DNA of 64,000 nt from Mesocentrotus franciscanus (GCA_037976565.1 CP137672.1:25369140-25433139), one strand, 5' to 3'; shown: positions 24,001 to 32,581, counted from the stretch's first letter. Notes: generated by a model not told the origin, from the sequence alone. Numbers and translations: made by a program.

Positions 24001-27000
24001 CTAGAGATTTTCTTCACCCATCCATCTTGTTATCAAATTACACAGTCTCTAATAATGCCATAATTTGATATAGCCAAATTTGTGAAATAACTTTATTTTT
24101 TAAAGAACAGTTGAAAAGATAATTGTAGAATGTGTTGAATGACTCTTTATTTACCCATCTTTCTTTTCTTCCCACTCATCATTATTGCTATGAAAAATCA
24201 TATATGTGAAAAGAATGTACATTGACAGATCTATCTGAAAAGCAAAGAAAAAAGAATTGCCAAAATGTATTGAAAAAGATATTTTTTTAACAAATTGTTT
24301 TAAATTGATGAATTCTTTGTTGCCAAATTCAGGATGTTTTTCTTGAAAATTTTCCCACTCAAATACAACTCATGTTAATGATATGAAAATGGGCTTTGTG
24401 TAAAAGGAATTATTATTCTTTCTGCTGATGTGTCTGATATATACATTTTTTGGTTCTTAATCAAGAGATATTGAGCCATCCCCACCTCCAAATGTTCACA
24501 ATTGTCGTGAACGGGTTAAATGAACAGGTTAAAAAGTTATATTGTACCTTTGTCCTTTTCTTTTCTCATCTAGCTAATAATTCTACACCAGAACTGGAGT
24601 GTTTTTCTGATTGTAAGTCTCTTGATACCCACGGATACGCCAGTCTTCTTCTAGCATCGTTAGCTGAAGTTCCAGGTAATTAAGGAGAGTCAAATAAGTT
24701 TTTAGTAGTATTGTTTTGAAAAACGTACTGTATATAATGAAAGAGTGAGTTAATTTTTTTCTTTAATGGCTGACTGTAAGGCCTAAAAATATCAATTTGA
24801 CTAATTACTTTTCGGTTACCTCTGTAGATTTTATATTGTAATCATGATGTCTAATTATAATCCAATACAATGCAAATGATTGCAGAAGGATCAAATGGTA
24901 GTTGGCTTCACCCAGAGTTGAGTTCTTGTTTAAGACCGCAAATGCTTTCAAAGTGAATGGTTATTGCTCTTATTCTTATTTATTACATTTCTAGTGCCCC
25001 TTTAGAACCTAAAATTGCTATGAAGGTAATTTTAGACCCCAAAATGTGTGAATTAAGATTGGATACGATCATACCAATTCAGCTCCACTTTCAAAAAAAT
25101 ATGGCGACTGTTAATTAATTAATTAATTAATTAATTAATTAATTAATAATAACAATACACAGGCCAGCTGGTTGTGCGTATTATAACCAACACGAAAAAG
25201 TCAACAAAAAGCCAATATTGGCATTGGCTGAAATAAAACTTGTTTTCTCGTTTTTCAACGGCTGGTTCAAAATTACCGAATATTTGTGGGGCACCACAAA
25301 TAGTAGAAATGGTTATATTTATGGATATTTCAGCCCTCTCTGAACCGATTTTGATCAATCAAAGATGATTTTGTCATTTTAAATTGTATATTCTTTTAAA
25401 TATGACACTCAGTTTTTCATTATCTAACAAAAAAATTATTTGGTGTAGCGCCCTCTGCAACAAAACTCAACTATCTCTTTAATATCTATCCTGGAATATT
25501 TCAAAACTGAGAAGCAAATAAATAGCACCCCCATTTATCCCGATTGTAAGGACTTTCAAGAAATCCACTCTGTGATCTCTACAATCACCTCTTCTGTAAC
25601 TTGAATTTATTTTAACGGGCAATCCAGCGATAAGATAGAAATGGTCACAGTGTGAATTATGTGTGAAGGATTTTGCAATTGATTTGAATTGAATTTGAAT
25701 TTGAATTGAATTTGAATTTGAATTTATTGATTTCTATATATCATTTTTGTTCAAACACACACTGTACATTTCAATGTCCTTGAAGTAAATTTCATATCTC
25801 TGCATAAGTAGGAAATGTATAAGAAGTAAAGTTAACTTTCTGGATCCATAGATTAGATATAGAAAGGCTACAGCATGGGCCTGAAGCTTGATTTTCTTAC
25901 AGCCCTCTGTTGTAACTAGGAATATGAATGAGAAGGGGAGAGACAGGGACTTGCAAAGAACAAGAAAGAAAAGAGGGGAAAGAGTGCTGGTTTAAAATAT
26001 ATAATCATGCCTGGGGTGTGTTTCACGCAGAGACTAAGATCGACTTTAAGTTGGACTTAAGTATAACAGGCCGTTCATGCCATTGGTTGCTATTCCAATT
26101 GGTCTCTAAATTATAATCTTTAGATAATATTTTTTCCTTCAATAATAAACTATCAAAAAATGTAAACTCTGTAGATTTGAGACCACGATTTGTACGTCCC
26201 TTGAAAGACAAATGCCAGTAAATGGTGAGAGCAAACAGTGGTATGAACAGCCTGTTATACTTAAGTCCAACTTAAAGTCGATCTTAGTCTTTGTGAAACA
26301 CCCCCCTGTTGATATAGTAGGATACAGGTTCACAAAGATAATGATATCTGGTCATGGACGATAATTATTTTGTTTTTCTTACAGGTATTGTTTTGACCCT
26401 GCTAATAATTGAAACTCTGGGTAGAAAACTGACCATGGGGCTTGAGATGCTGGTGTGTGCTGTCTTTTCTTTTCTGCTTCTTATGTGTGTTGGCGGGTGA
26501 GTGGAAAAACAGGTCTTAAAAATCAAATAGTTTTTTGATATTTTATTTATTATAGCATAGTTCGTAAACAAAATTTATTATCCCCTCGCCGACGAAGTCG
26601 GAGGGGATATAGGAACGCTGCTGTCCATCCTTCCTTCCTTCCGTGCTTCCGTTCTTCCGTTCGTAACAAATTTGGTTTCTGATTGATAACTTCAGTAATG
26701 TTTGACGGATTTTAATGAAATTTGATATGAAGGTACATGGTATCAACATACAGGCTAAGTTCGACTTGGGAGTATGTAGGTCAAAGGTCAAAGGTCATAG
26801 CTCATTAAATATGCGAAAAAATACACATCTGGTTTCCGATCGATAACTTTAGTAATGTTTGACGGATTTTCATGAAATTTGATATGAAGGTACATGGTAT
26901 CAAAACACAGCCTAAGTTCGATTTCGAGTATGTAGGTCAAAGGTCATAGCTCATTTAATATGCGAAAAAATACACATCTGGTTTTCGATTGATAACTTTA

Positions 27001-30000
27001 GTAATGTTTGACGGATTTTAAGGAAATTTGATATGAAGGTACATGGTATCAAAATACAGGCTAAGTTCGATTTGGGAGTATGTAGGTCAAAGGTCAAAGG
27101 TCATAGCTCATTAAATATGCGAAAAAATACACATCTGGTTTCCGATCAATAACTTTAGTAATGTTTGACGGATTTTCATGAAATATGATATGAAGGTTCA
27201 TGGTATCAAAACACAGCCTAAGTTCGATTTCGGAGTATGTAGGTCAAAGGTCATAGCTCATTAAATATGAGAATCTGGTTTTCGATCGATAACTTTAGTA
27301 ATGTTTGACGCATTTTAATGAAATTTGATATGAAGGTACATGGTATCAAAACACAGCCTAAGTTCGATTTCTGAGTATGTAGGTTAAATATGCAAAAACA
27401 CCTAATTATATATGTGAAAATGTGGTTAACTTCCTTGCCTAGTAATATAATAGTATAGTCTAATGGAGGTAACTTGTTCTGACGTATATAGGCCATTTGT
27501 ACCCTGCGAGGGGATGCTACGCTTTGCGTTGACTTGTTTGTGATGTTTTTGTGTGTGTACACCTATCACCTTAAGTTTTGCTCTGTGCTGTAACTGTGGT
27601 TACTGTTAAAAACACAGAGTGCATTTCAAGGAATAAATTCTACAAATACCCATTTACTGCACCTGGGTTGAGAATGGTATTTCAAAATATTTCATTTCGT
27701 TGAGGTTGACTTCCACCTAAAATCTAAAAGAATTTAAATCAAATCAAATTCAATTTGTCAATTCATGTGGTTGCCAATTTCTGTCAAGATCAGTCATACG
27801 GGGAAGGTGCTTCAAAGCCAATCCACTGTGCTATCATCAAGGTCTTTCAAGCCTTCAAAACCATTGGGGGCCTGATGGATGTTGCAAACTAAAAGGACTA
27901 AATGATCAAATTAATCACATAAATCAAATTCATCTAGTCAGCAAATAAATTCACATACCAAACACTTTTATGTAGCCTGCATTAAAGAAAAGCAGATTTG
28001 AAGTAGCACACCACGTAAATGAAATACCGGTACATTGATATTTTCTCTCATTTTGTTATCTTTGTATAGAGTTCCCCAGATGATTTTTATCTTTGTTATC
28101 CGAGGAATGATATCGGGAGCATTCCAGGCGTTGTATGTCTACACACCAGAGGTAAGAATAGTTTCTCTATTATATTTCTTTTTATAGCCTTTACAAAAAA
28201 CAACAACTGTAAAATTAGGGGTTAGTTTGACCTTACTGTGCTTCATGACTACTGTAAACTATATTGTTTGATGATAATTGTTTTACCCGACTGCTAAGAA
28301 AACGTGTAAATGCTTGTAATTAAGAAACCAGGGGACCAACGGCTTTAAATCCTCTCTGAGGGACATGGTAATGAGGATTGATGCCTTACCAAAGGGCACG
28401 AGCACATTGACTTGGTTTCAAACCCAGAACCTCCCAGTTACGAGACCACTGCTCTACCACTGAGCCATTGTTTATTGTCCTGTGAAGAAGTATTACAGTT
28501 TTAGTTGATACATGTACGTTGATGACTTTTACGGGTACATGTATTGGTGAGACCCTGTTTTCTAAAGATGGCATGTAAATACCTGTTTGTGCCCGATTTG
28601 GATGAATCTTTGGAAAACTGCTAGGGATTTTAATTATTCCTTTTTTTTGGTTCCATCATAGAAGTTTTCAAAATGAGGAAAATTATATAAGTTCATTTTT
28701 TTAACTTTCAACTTTTACCAACAGTGTGTATTACTTATGAACTTTTTACCAACAGTGTGTATTACTTTTGAACTTTTACCAACAGTGTGTATTACTTATG
28801 AACTTTTTACCAACAGTGTGTATTACTTTTGAACTTTTACCAACAGTGTGTATTACTTTTGAACTTTTACCAACAGTGTGTATTACTCATTAACTTTTTA
28901 CCAACAGTGTGTATTACTTTTGAACTTTTACCAACAGTGTGTATTACTTTTGAACTTTTACCAACAGTGTGTATTACTTTTGAACTTTTACCAACAGTGT
29001 GTATTACTCATTAACTTTTTACCAACAGTGTGTATTACTTTTGAACTTTTACCAACAGTGTGTATTACTTTTGAACTTTTACCAACAGTGTGTATTACTT
29101 TTGAACTTTTACCAACAGTGTGTATTACTTATGAACTTTTTACCAACATTGTGTATTACTTTTGAATGTAATCATTCTTGACTTTGTTTGGTATTTTTTA
29201 GGTCTTCCCTACTCATGTGAGATCAGTTGGTTTGGGGTTGTGTGTGGCTGGGTCAAAATTTGGTTCCATTTTGACCCCTTTTGTGGCTCAGGTAGGTGCC
29301 ATAGATGGCCTTCAAGGCCTCTTTCTTATGCCTTATTTGTGCTTATATGAAGAAAAAAAAACTCATTCAAATTATGAATATTAGCATTGGCTTGACACAG
29401 AAATAGGGTCCTGTATTTATTGTGAATTTATTCTGGAATGGAATATATCCAGTATTTATGTAGAGGTGTCACTTTTGAGTGATTCAAACTCTTGACTGGA
29501 GAGGTGAGTGTCCTGGGTCGTGCCCCGGGGGGCGTTTCATCAACATTTGTCCGCCGACAACTGTCAGCGCTGACTAAATTTGACCAATCAGAGGCCTGGA
29601 AAATAGTCGGTGACAATAAAATTGTTGGTGAAAATGATATTAGTCGGTGAAAACCACCGACTAATTGTTTCATGAAACACCCCCCTGGTGTGGAATTCGG
29701 CAAGACATTTATCTACATTCGGCACTCTCCACCCAGGTGTGAAGGTGGGTACTGGTAGGAAGGAATTCCTTGAATGATGTGAGCACTGAAATTCGGAAGC
29801 CTATCTAGAGCTGGGGTAATGTGGGAGTGCCTTGAACACCTTGCCTCGTGGACATGTGTGCTATAAAGATATCCAATATGATTGTTATTATATTCTAATG
29901 CAATTATAATGTATTATAATGCAAGAAATAGCAATTGTCACTTCATCATTCAAAATTTAGTATACTGCACATAAAAGGAACTTCTTAAACAGGATTTGTT

Positions 30001-30488
30001 GTTTTTGCATGAACAATAGAACAATATTTTCTATGGTGCAACCGCAAGCCTACTGTATAATATTTTCTATGTTTATACAACCAAAATTGAGATGAAATGG
30101 AAAGAAGAAAAGGAATGACTTTGATTGTACAAAATTGTGATTTATTCGCTGATGTTTTGAAGAGTAGTTTTGAGAAGAATTGTGGGTATTCCTAAGTAGA
30201 GTCGTTCTGACATAGAGATTCAAAGTTTCAAATTATGGTATTCTGTCAATAAAATGTGTGCAGGTATATATGTGTCAAAGTGCAAAATTGTGCTCTATTT
30301 ATTAACAGGAGAATAATTTCAGTTCATTATCTTTTCCATACCTTGTTTCTCTTTTATATTCACCTGCCCAGGTTTTGATCAAGCAATCAGTGTTTATGAC
30401 ATTTTGTGTGTATGGTGGCTTCGCGGTCTTGGCTAGCCTGTTATCTTTCATACTCCCCATAGAAACAAAAGGACGCATCCTCAAGTAG
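8937..30488 (+). CDS. SVOP: SVOP-like MFS transporter, copy A (14 exons)
   Basis: The spliced product is about 508 residues (human SVOP is 548) and has the family's order of features. An acidic N-terminus is followed by TM1 spanning exons 2-3, the MFS loop motif GDKFGRRK at residues 134-141, VLRGLLGASLGG in the TM4 area, AEFLPSKSRG, LGWRYLL, and FLPESASY after TM6. Then come a cysteine-containing loop with an N-X-S/T sequon (343-346), ETLGRK between TM8 and TM9, YTPEVFPTHVRS between TM10 and TM11, and a C-terminal PIETKGR. Exons join in frame at every junction and sum to 509 codons. Vertebrate SVOP sits in synaptic vesicle membranes and its substrate is unsettled, so I assign no substrate here. 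The chosen start is the first Met in the frame shared by both copies; an upstream coding exon is possible because the frame is open further 5'. SVOPL or a related SV2-group member is the main alternative name. Confidence 0.9.
9414..10199. repeat. Perfect 70-bp inverted repeat flanking intron DNA
   Basis: Positions 9414-9483 and 10130-10199 are exact reverse complements by eye. Each arm is itself a hairpin, with GGCTTGGTGATA facing TATCACCAAGCC. The inner part at 9778-10110 matches copy B (32900-33190), which has no arms. A 119-codon open frame between the arms (9484-9843) has no recognisable family. Confidence 0.85.
10430..11495. other. Copy A intron 1 segment, mostly absent in copy B
   Basis: Positions 10430-10640 match copy B at 34610-34785. 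From about 10645 to 12175 there is no counterpart in copy B, where the next homology (12178) follows almost at once. A GATGAT-type trinucleotide stretch lies at 10741-10880. No gene is seen. Confidence 0.6.
11498..11619. mobile_element. Short palindromic MITE
   Basis: The ends are GGGCATTACTAAGAATTACCC and its imperfect complement GGGTAATTTTACTAATGCCC. GGTACC/GGTAC also mirror each other inside. About 122 bp, non-coding. Confidence 0.75.
12706..14766. mobile_element. Foldback (TU-like) element with 15-bp repeat arms
   Basis: The left arm (12706-12945) is about 16 tandem copies of GTCAGAGGTAAAAAT with AGGAAAAAAT variants. The right arm (about 14636-14766) is about nine copies of the same unit in reverse (ATTTTTACCTCTGAC). 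The roughly 1.7 kb between them encodes nothing recognisable and contains a direct duplication at about 13915-14110. Copy B has no such insert at the matching place (35041-35148). From memory, sea urchin TU foldback transposons have outer arms of 15-bp tandem repeats, which fits. I could not find a target-site duplication at the ends. Confidence 0.8.
13915..14112 (+). repeat. Two-unit direct repeat inside the foldback
   Basis: Two units share GCTT.TCTGGAATGTGATGG, GTGCGGTTAGCATT.GATG and GGCGG.TTTCTGCTTTG. They are spaced about 120 bp apart with small indels. Confidence 0.8.
14914..15140 (+). other. Possible cassette exon in copy A intron 1
   Basis: An open frame reading DSYINESPNSFEALSS.. 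continues through a serine-rich stretch to a basic AKKHPKKKSKPRPLK segment, in the phase that exon 1 would need. The aligned acceptor AG of copy B (TTATTAG) reads GTTGG here, so the acceptor is lost or was never used. The matching segment in copy B (35307-35513) has a 4-bp insertion that breaks the frame. Low confidence as a real exon. Confidence 0.3.
15286..15383 (+). CDS. SVOP: Copy A exon 2
   Basis: Completes Gly52 and encodes residues 53-84, TEEYEYTVEEAVDAMGFGWF and onward into TM1. The acceptor is TCTGTTTAG and the donor GTGCGT. The V-E-A-[IM]-G-F-G block is the hallmark start of the SVOP transporter core. Confidence 0.93.
15478..15537 (+). repeat. Degenerate TTAGGG-like run in intron 2
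   Basis: Several TTAGGG and related GGGCTAGGGTTAG units occur. The same place in copy B intron 2 (36185-36237) has a shorter version, so it predates the duplication. Confidence 0.7.
16403..16573 (+). CDS. SVOP: Copy A exon 3 (TM1-TM2, MFS motif)
   Basis: Encodes residues 85-141, from MADAFEIMLVSVLSDKLRCE to the loop motif GDKFGRRK between TM2 and TM3. It is in phase 0 at both ends, with acceptor TCTATCAG and donor GTAGGA. Confidence 0.95.
17368..17556 (-). mobile_element. SINE family 1, reverse, in intron 3
   Basis: The tRNA head lies at the right end (GAGACCACTGCTCTACCACTG) and the body with CAACCAGGGGACCAAC to its left. A copy is present at the matching place in copy B, so the insertion is older than the duplication. 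Confidence 0.8.
17603..17727 (+). CDS. SVOP: Copy A exon 4 (TM3-TM4)
   Basis: Encodes residues 142-182 and two bases of Ser183: TLALSSFYIFYFGLLSSFSP, then NLIWLLVLRGLLGASLGGTS. The R-G-L-x-G pattern of TM4 is typical of SV2/SVOP proteins. The donor is GTAAGT. Confidence 0.94.
17690..17900 (+). repeat. Tandem duplication of exon 4 end plus donor
   Basis: The last part of exon 4 and the start of intron 4 (17690-17785) recur at about 17811-17900. In the second copy the donor reads ATAAGT, so it cannot act as a GT donor. Copy B has only one version. Confidence 0.85.
18445..18508 (+). CDS. SVOP: Copy A exon 5
   Basis: Completes Ser183 and encodes VIICAEFLPSKSRGLCLVCLE to residue 204. AEFLP-K-R is the conserved loop between TM4 and TM5 in SVOP. 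Phases are 2 then 0, and the donor is GTAAGA. Confidence 0.94.
18954..19079 (+). CDS. SVOP: Copy A exon 6 (TM5-TM6)
   Basis: Encodes residues 205-246, AFWVIGICLEITLAMVVMP then TLGWRYLLIFSSFPLL. P-[ST]-L-G-W-R matches SVOP. The acceptor is GGTTGCAG and the donor GTAAGT. Confidence 0.94.
19141..19669 (+). mobile_element. TTAA-flanked non-autonomous DNA transposon
   Basis: The ends are AGGTACTATGTCCC at the left and the complement of AGATACTATATCCC at the right. TTAA flanks it at 19137-19140 and 19670-19673. It has no transposase frame. TTAA duplications are typical of the piggyBac and Kolobok superfamilies. The AGG start fits Kolobok better, but that is inference. Confidence 0.8.
19815..20205. 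mobile_element. Non-autonomous element, copy A only
   Basis: The ends are AGAGAAGGTTGAGTTCT and the complement of AGATAAAGTTGAGTTCT. Copy B intron 6 lacks it. A reverse copy of its right half lies at 63395-63600. Confidence 0.7.
20647..20778 (+). CDS. SVOP: Copy A exon 7 (central loop)
   Basis: Encodes residues 247-290, beginning FLPESASYQQASGNW, with LEEISRTNKKPLPPGKL after it. PES after TM6 and P-x-G-K-L are shared with SVOP. Phase 0 at both ends. Confidence 0.94.
21115..21274. mobile_element. Palindromic MITE, GGGTCCCGTTGCATAAAAC family
   Basis: The ends are mirror images, and inner arms of GATGGTAAC type surround a GATTGGCTG core. A related copy lies at 52068-52190. The same site in copy B (40539) holds a palindrome with similar ends but a different inside. 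Confidence 0.85.
21306..22305. mobile_element. Inverted pair of TTAA elements
   Basis: Two further copies of the 19141 element lie head to head: 21306-21796 reversed, then 21800-22305 forward. The reversed copy lacks its terminal 35-40 bases at the junction, and the forward copy is cut short at its right end. Together they form a roughly 1-kb palindrome that is absent from copy B. Confidence 0.85.
22800..22876 (+). CDS. SVOP: Copy A exon 8
   Basis: Encodes residues 291-315, KPKGSIRELFSTKLLAVTSV then ILINL, plus two bases of Trp316. The [RK]-x-L-F segment before TM7 matches SVOP. The donor is GTAAGT. Confidence 0.93.
22910..23011. mobile_element. Internally deleted palindromic MITE (GGGGAAGTCCACCC)
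   Basis: The ends AAGGGGAAGTCCACCC and GGGTGGACTTCCCC are complementary and only about 100 bp apart. The longer version at the same site in copy B spans about 500 bp, so copy A carries a deleted form of a shared insertion. Confidence 0.8.
23351..23427 (+). CDS. SVOP: Copy A exon 9 (TM7)
   Basis: Completes Trp316, encodes FCNTFLYYGNVLLSTELFSS to residue 341 and leaves one base of Ser342. The donor GTGAGT lies at the end of a short TG run and keeps phase 1 into exon 10. Confidence 0.92.
23656..23853. mobile_element. TIR element, AAAGCCCC family
   Basis: The ends are AAAGCCCCACTGTACTACTT and AGTGCAGAGGGGCTTT. The same family lies in the opposite orientation in copy B at 44845-45037, in a different intron, so the two insertions are independent. 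Confidence 0.75.
24574..24675 (+). CDS. SVOP: Copy A exon 10 (loop, start of TM8)
   Basis: Completes Ser342, encodes NNSTPELECFSDCKS then YASLLLASLAEVP to residue 375, and leaves one base of Gly376. It carries two overlapping N-glycosylation sequons and two loop cysteines. LAEVPG matches the LSEFPG of SVOP TM8. Confidence 0.94.
25111..25147. repeat. (TTAA)n microsatellite
   Basis: A run of TTAATTAATTAA lies in intron 10. A separate GAATTT-type run lies at 25679-25729. Confidence 0.9.
26011..26308. mobile_element. Palindromic MITE (GGGGTGTTTCAC family) in intron 10
   Basis: The termini are complementary. The empty site in copy B (about 44465) reads CACGCCTGTTGATA, while the filled site has CCT on both sides, which fits a 3-bp target duplication. 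Confidence 0.85.
26385..26496 (+). CDS. SVOP: Copy A exon 11 (TM8-TM9)
   Basis: Completes Gly376 and encodes residues 377-412: IVLTLLIIETLGRKLTMGLE then MLVCAVFSFLLLMCVG. The ETLGRK loop motif is the second-half counterpart of GDKFGRRK. It leaves two bases of Gly413. Confidence 0.94.
26577..27535 (+). mobile_element. Hairpin-ended element with about five 150-bp units
   Basis: It starts with a hairpin (CCCCTCGCCGAC / GTCGGAGGGG) and ends with ACCCTGCGAGGGGATGC. In between, a unit with GTTTGACGGATTTT, GATATGAAGGTACATGGTATC and GGTCAAAGGTCATAGCTCA repeats about five times. Copy B has an empty site near 45090. Confidence 0.8.
28070..28151 (+). CDS. SVOP: Copy A exon 12 (TM10)
   Basis: Completes Gly413 and encodes residues 414-440, VPQMIFIFVIRGMISGAFQA then LYVYTPE. 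R-x-x-x-[ST]-G-[AG]-F-Q-A matches SVOP. The donor is GTAAGA. Confidence 0.94.
28285..28470 (-). mobile_element. SINE family 1, reverse, in intron 12
   Basis: The tRNA-like head lies at the right end, with GAGACCACTGCTCTACCACTG. Shared with copy B (45822-46003), so it predates the duplication. Confidence 0.8.
28708..29164 (+). repeat. 30-31 bp minisatellite, about 15 units
   Basis: The unit is AACTTTTACCAACAGTGTGT followed by ATTACTTTTG, with ACTCATT and ACTTATG variants. It ends about 38 bases before exon 13. Copy B has a single diverged unit at about 46240. Confidence 0.95.
29202..29291 (+). CDS. SVOP: Copy A exon 13 (loop, TM11)
   Basis: Encodes residues 441-470, VFPTHVRSVGLGLCVAGSKF then GSILTPFVAQ. 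V-[FY]-P-T-x-x-R matches SVOP. Phase 0 at both ends. Confidence 0.94.
29465..29880 (+). mobile_element. Diverged SINE (family 2 body) carrying a MITE
   Basis: The phrases GTGGAATTCGGCAAGACATTTA, GGCACTCTCCACCCAGGTGTG and GGGTACTGGTAGGAAGGAATTC match the family 2 body and recur at 46570-46835 in copy B. In copy A the SINE is split by the MITE at 29526. Confidence 0.65.
29526..29687. mobile_element. MITE nested in the SINE
   Basis: It runs from CGGGGGGCGTTTCATCAAC to TTCATGAAACACCCCCCTG, with inner TTTAGTCGGTG/CACCGACTAA arms. Copy B keeps the uninterrupted SINE (GAGCCCTGGTGTGG). Confidence 0.8.
30372..30488 (+). CDS. SVOP: Copy A exon 14 (TM12, stop)
   Basis: Encodes residues 471-508, VLIKQSVFMTFCVYGGFAVL then ASLLSFILPIETKGRILK and TAG. 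PIETKGR-x-L is the family's conserved end; human SVOP continues further, so this C-terminus is shorter. The acceptor is CTGCCCAG. Confidence 0.94.
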   Translation, partial: VLIKQSVFMTFCVYGGFAVLASLLSFILPIETKGRILK

Positions 30489-31996
30489 ATGATGGAGGTG
30501 GTTCCGCTGGGATGAGAAATAGCCGTGGCCCTACCCCCTCCAAATTGAAGGGGAAATAACCAGATACAGTGTGTAAATGCCACTTTAAGACTAGTGAAAA
30601 CAAAATTATTGACCAGGGTTTGATCAAGTAATCAGTGGTAATGACATTATGTGTGTGCGTGCGAACGCCTGTTCAGGGTACAGATTTCTTATTTTTGAAG
30701 GCATACCGTGCTAGAAATTCCTAATTCTTATTTCAAATATTGGCAGGTAATTTCACAGACATATTTGTCTCGAGCTCATTGGTATTACTTGCATATATAA
30801 TAGTGAGCGGTGTGAACTTTGTAAGTATCGGAATTAGAAGGTCAATAATCTTTATTACTTTTGCAAATTTGTTGTTGCTGCAAGAAAGTATTTTACATAT
30901 TTTTTTTTACAAAGTTAGCTGTCATTGGATATTTTATTTGTATATGTTAGTTTAAATGGTATAATACTTGTGTCCATTATTGTTGGAGTTTTGACTTGCG
31001 TAAATTTTGAGGTTGGAGTTTGAAGGTCAAAAGTCATGAAGAATACTTATGGTACGGAACTTGCTTTGCTGCAACAGCAGCTAAGAACTGTGCAGGCCAT
31101 AGATGTTGCAGACTGCAATCAACTGCAGTAGAAAATTCATATGGATTGAAAATTAACGATGAGGAATGTGGGTGAGCAATATTTATATACAGTACTAAAG
31201 AAGGAGAAGTAAGTCAAGATTTCTTTATTTTATTCATATTTATCAATTGTAGGTATATATACAGAACAAATAAACTTATATTTGATACATTAAAACTGTG
31301 GATATTTTTGTCATGTATACTTGTATTTTGAAATTGTATTTTCTGCTATGTTGTGCAGGCTGAAATTGAAAGGCTGAAACATAAGCTGTTTTGCTATGAA
31401 GAAATTTCAAGATGTATATGGGCTTGAATTATATTATGATACTTATTAACAGGGTAACTAAAATGTATGCTGTATTGTTTAATTTGAATTTTTTTTTGAA
31501 AGGTAATTGGTATGCTCTACTGCTCTCAACTATTGGTGCCTTTATTTTAACTTGATACATGTACCAACTAATTACTGCCTCTTAGTTGGATTATAATAAT
31601 ATACCTCTTCAAATGCATATACCGGTATGTCTTTCATATAATGTTGCATGCATCATATTACCTTGAACACCTTGAATACCAAAGCTTCTGGAAGAAAGCC
31701 GTCACCAGCTGCTGAGCTTCCAGATCTAACTTCAGGGGTGGGGGATGTCTCAGCTTCCGGAATATATTCTCTCAGTCTTTAATAAACTAATGATTATTTC
31801 ACTGAATGGTGACCAAAAAATACTTTTATAATTCCTATTTTTAATCAATTTATATCCTGTATCATATTAAAAAGCTGGCAAAGTGATGGAAATACTGACT
31901 GTTTCATGAATTATGTCTGAATAGAATAGGATGCTGGTGCTTGTTTGAAAAAGAAAAGAGTGTTGGGGTTTGAGAGAGACTCAGAGGGAGAAAGAG

Positions 31997-32027
<31 letters not shown>

Positions 32028-32435
32028 CGGAGAGAGAGAGAGCAAGAAAGGGAGCTATAAGAAAGAGGGAGGGAGAGAGAGAGAGAAAGAGAGAGAGAGG
32101 GGGTATGTTGGGAATAGAGAATTGAGAATGACAGTGAAAGTACAAGATAAAGACAAAAAGGGGGAAGAGCTAGAGGAAAAGGAAGGAAAGAAGAATAAAA
32201 TGGGGAGAGGGAAGGCCTGGGAACTAGAGTAAGGCTGCCACAGGAAGGATGAAATTAGATTTTCCCCTCCATGTAACAAACTGAAAAAAAATCTTCAAGC
32301 TAAAATATAAAAAAAGATATATTTTTATTATGATATAACAAGGAGGAGAAAAATGTATCAGAATTTCAACAATCGTATATTAGCTCCGATGAGATCCCAA
32401 GGCCAGTTATCTTAGACAACTTTTCAGGGTAAAAA
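30489..32435 (+). other. 3' flank of copy A
   Basis: It begins with a decayed exon-14 duplicate (about 30612-30655). AATAAA occurs at 31269 and 31781, both far from the stop. The flank matches copy B to about 32435. No other gene is seen; the open frame at 30740-30955 is broken in copy B. Confidence 0.6.
31983..32108. repeat. (GA)n tract, shared with copy B
   Basis: The GAGAGA run has a counterpart at 49790-49878 within the duplicated 3' flank. Confidence 0.9.
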
Positions 32436-32581
32436 TGGGTAGCGTACGAAGGTGCTAGGCTGGCGAGGCTTGCGGATTATATGACGTCACGATACGTCAT
32501 CCAGGCCCTTCGCTCAGATCAGCGTCAGGAGCTTGCGGAAGTCTGCATCGCATCTGTAGGCTGCAGCTGTGAAAGAACTGG
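32436..32581 (+). promoter_or_regulatory. Candidate promoter of copy B with CRE site
   Basis: This spacer of about 145 bp has no match at the start of copy A or after copy B. It is visibly more GC-rich than its surroundings. TGACGTCA, the full CRE/ATF consensus, lies at 32482-32489, and a second half-site (TACGTCAT) at 32493-32500, about 120-135 bases before the ATG. No TATA box was recognised. An in-frame upstream ATG at 32481 exists but overlaps the CRE, so I treat it as less likely to be the start. Confidence 0.55.

Noticed and set aside
28829..29181. Open frames of 60-95 codons with a repeated NFYQQCVLL peptide
   Set aside because: The 30-31 bp minisatellite lacks stops in some frames; it is intronic, and copy B has one unit only.
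30740..30955. Hydrophobic 71-codon frame after copy A, possible extra transmembrane exon
   Set aside because: The homologous stretch after copy B is broken by stops and indels, and the copy A gene already has a complete end.
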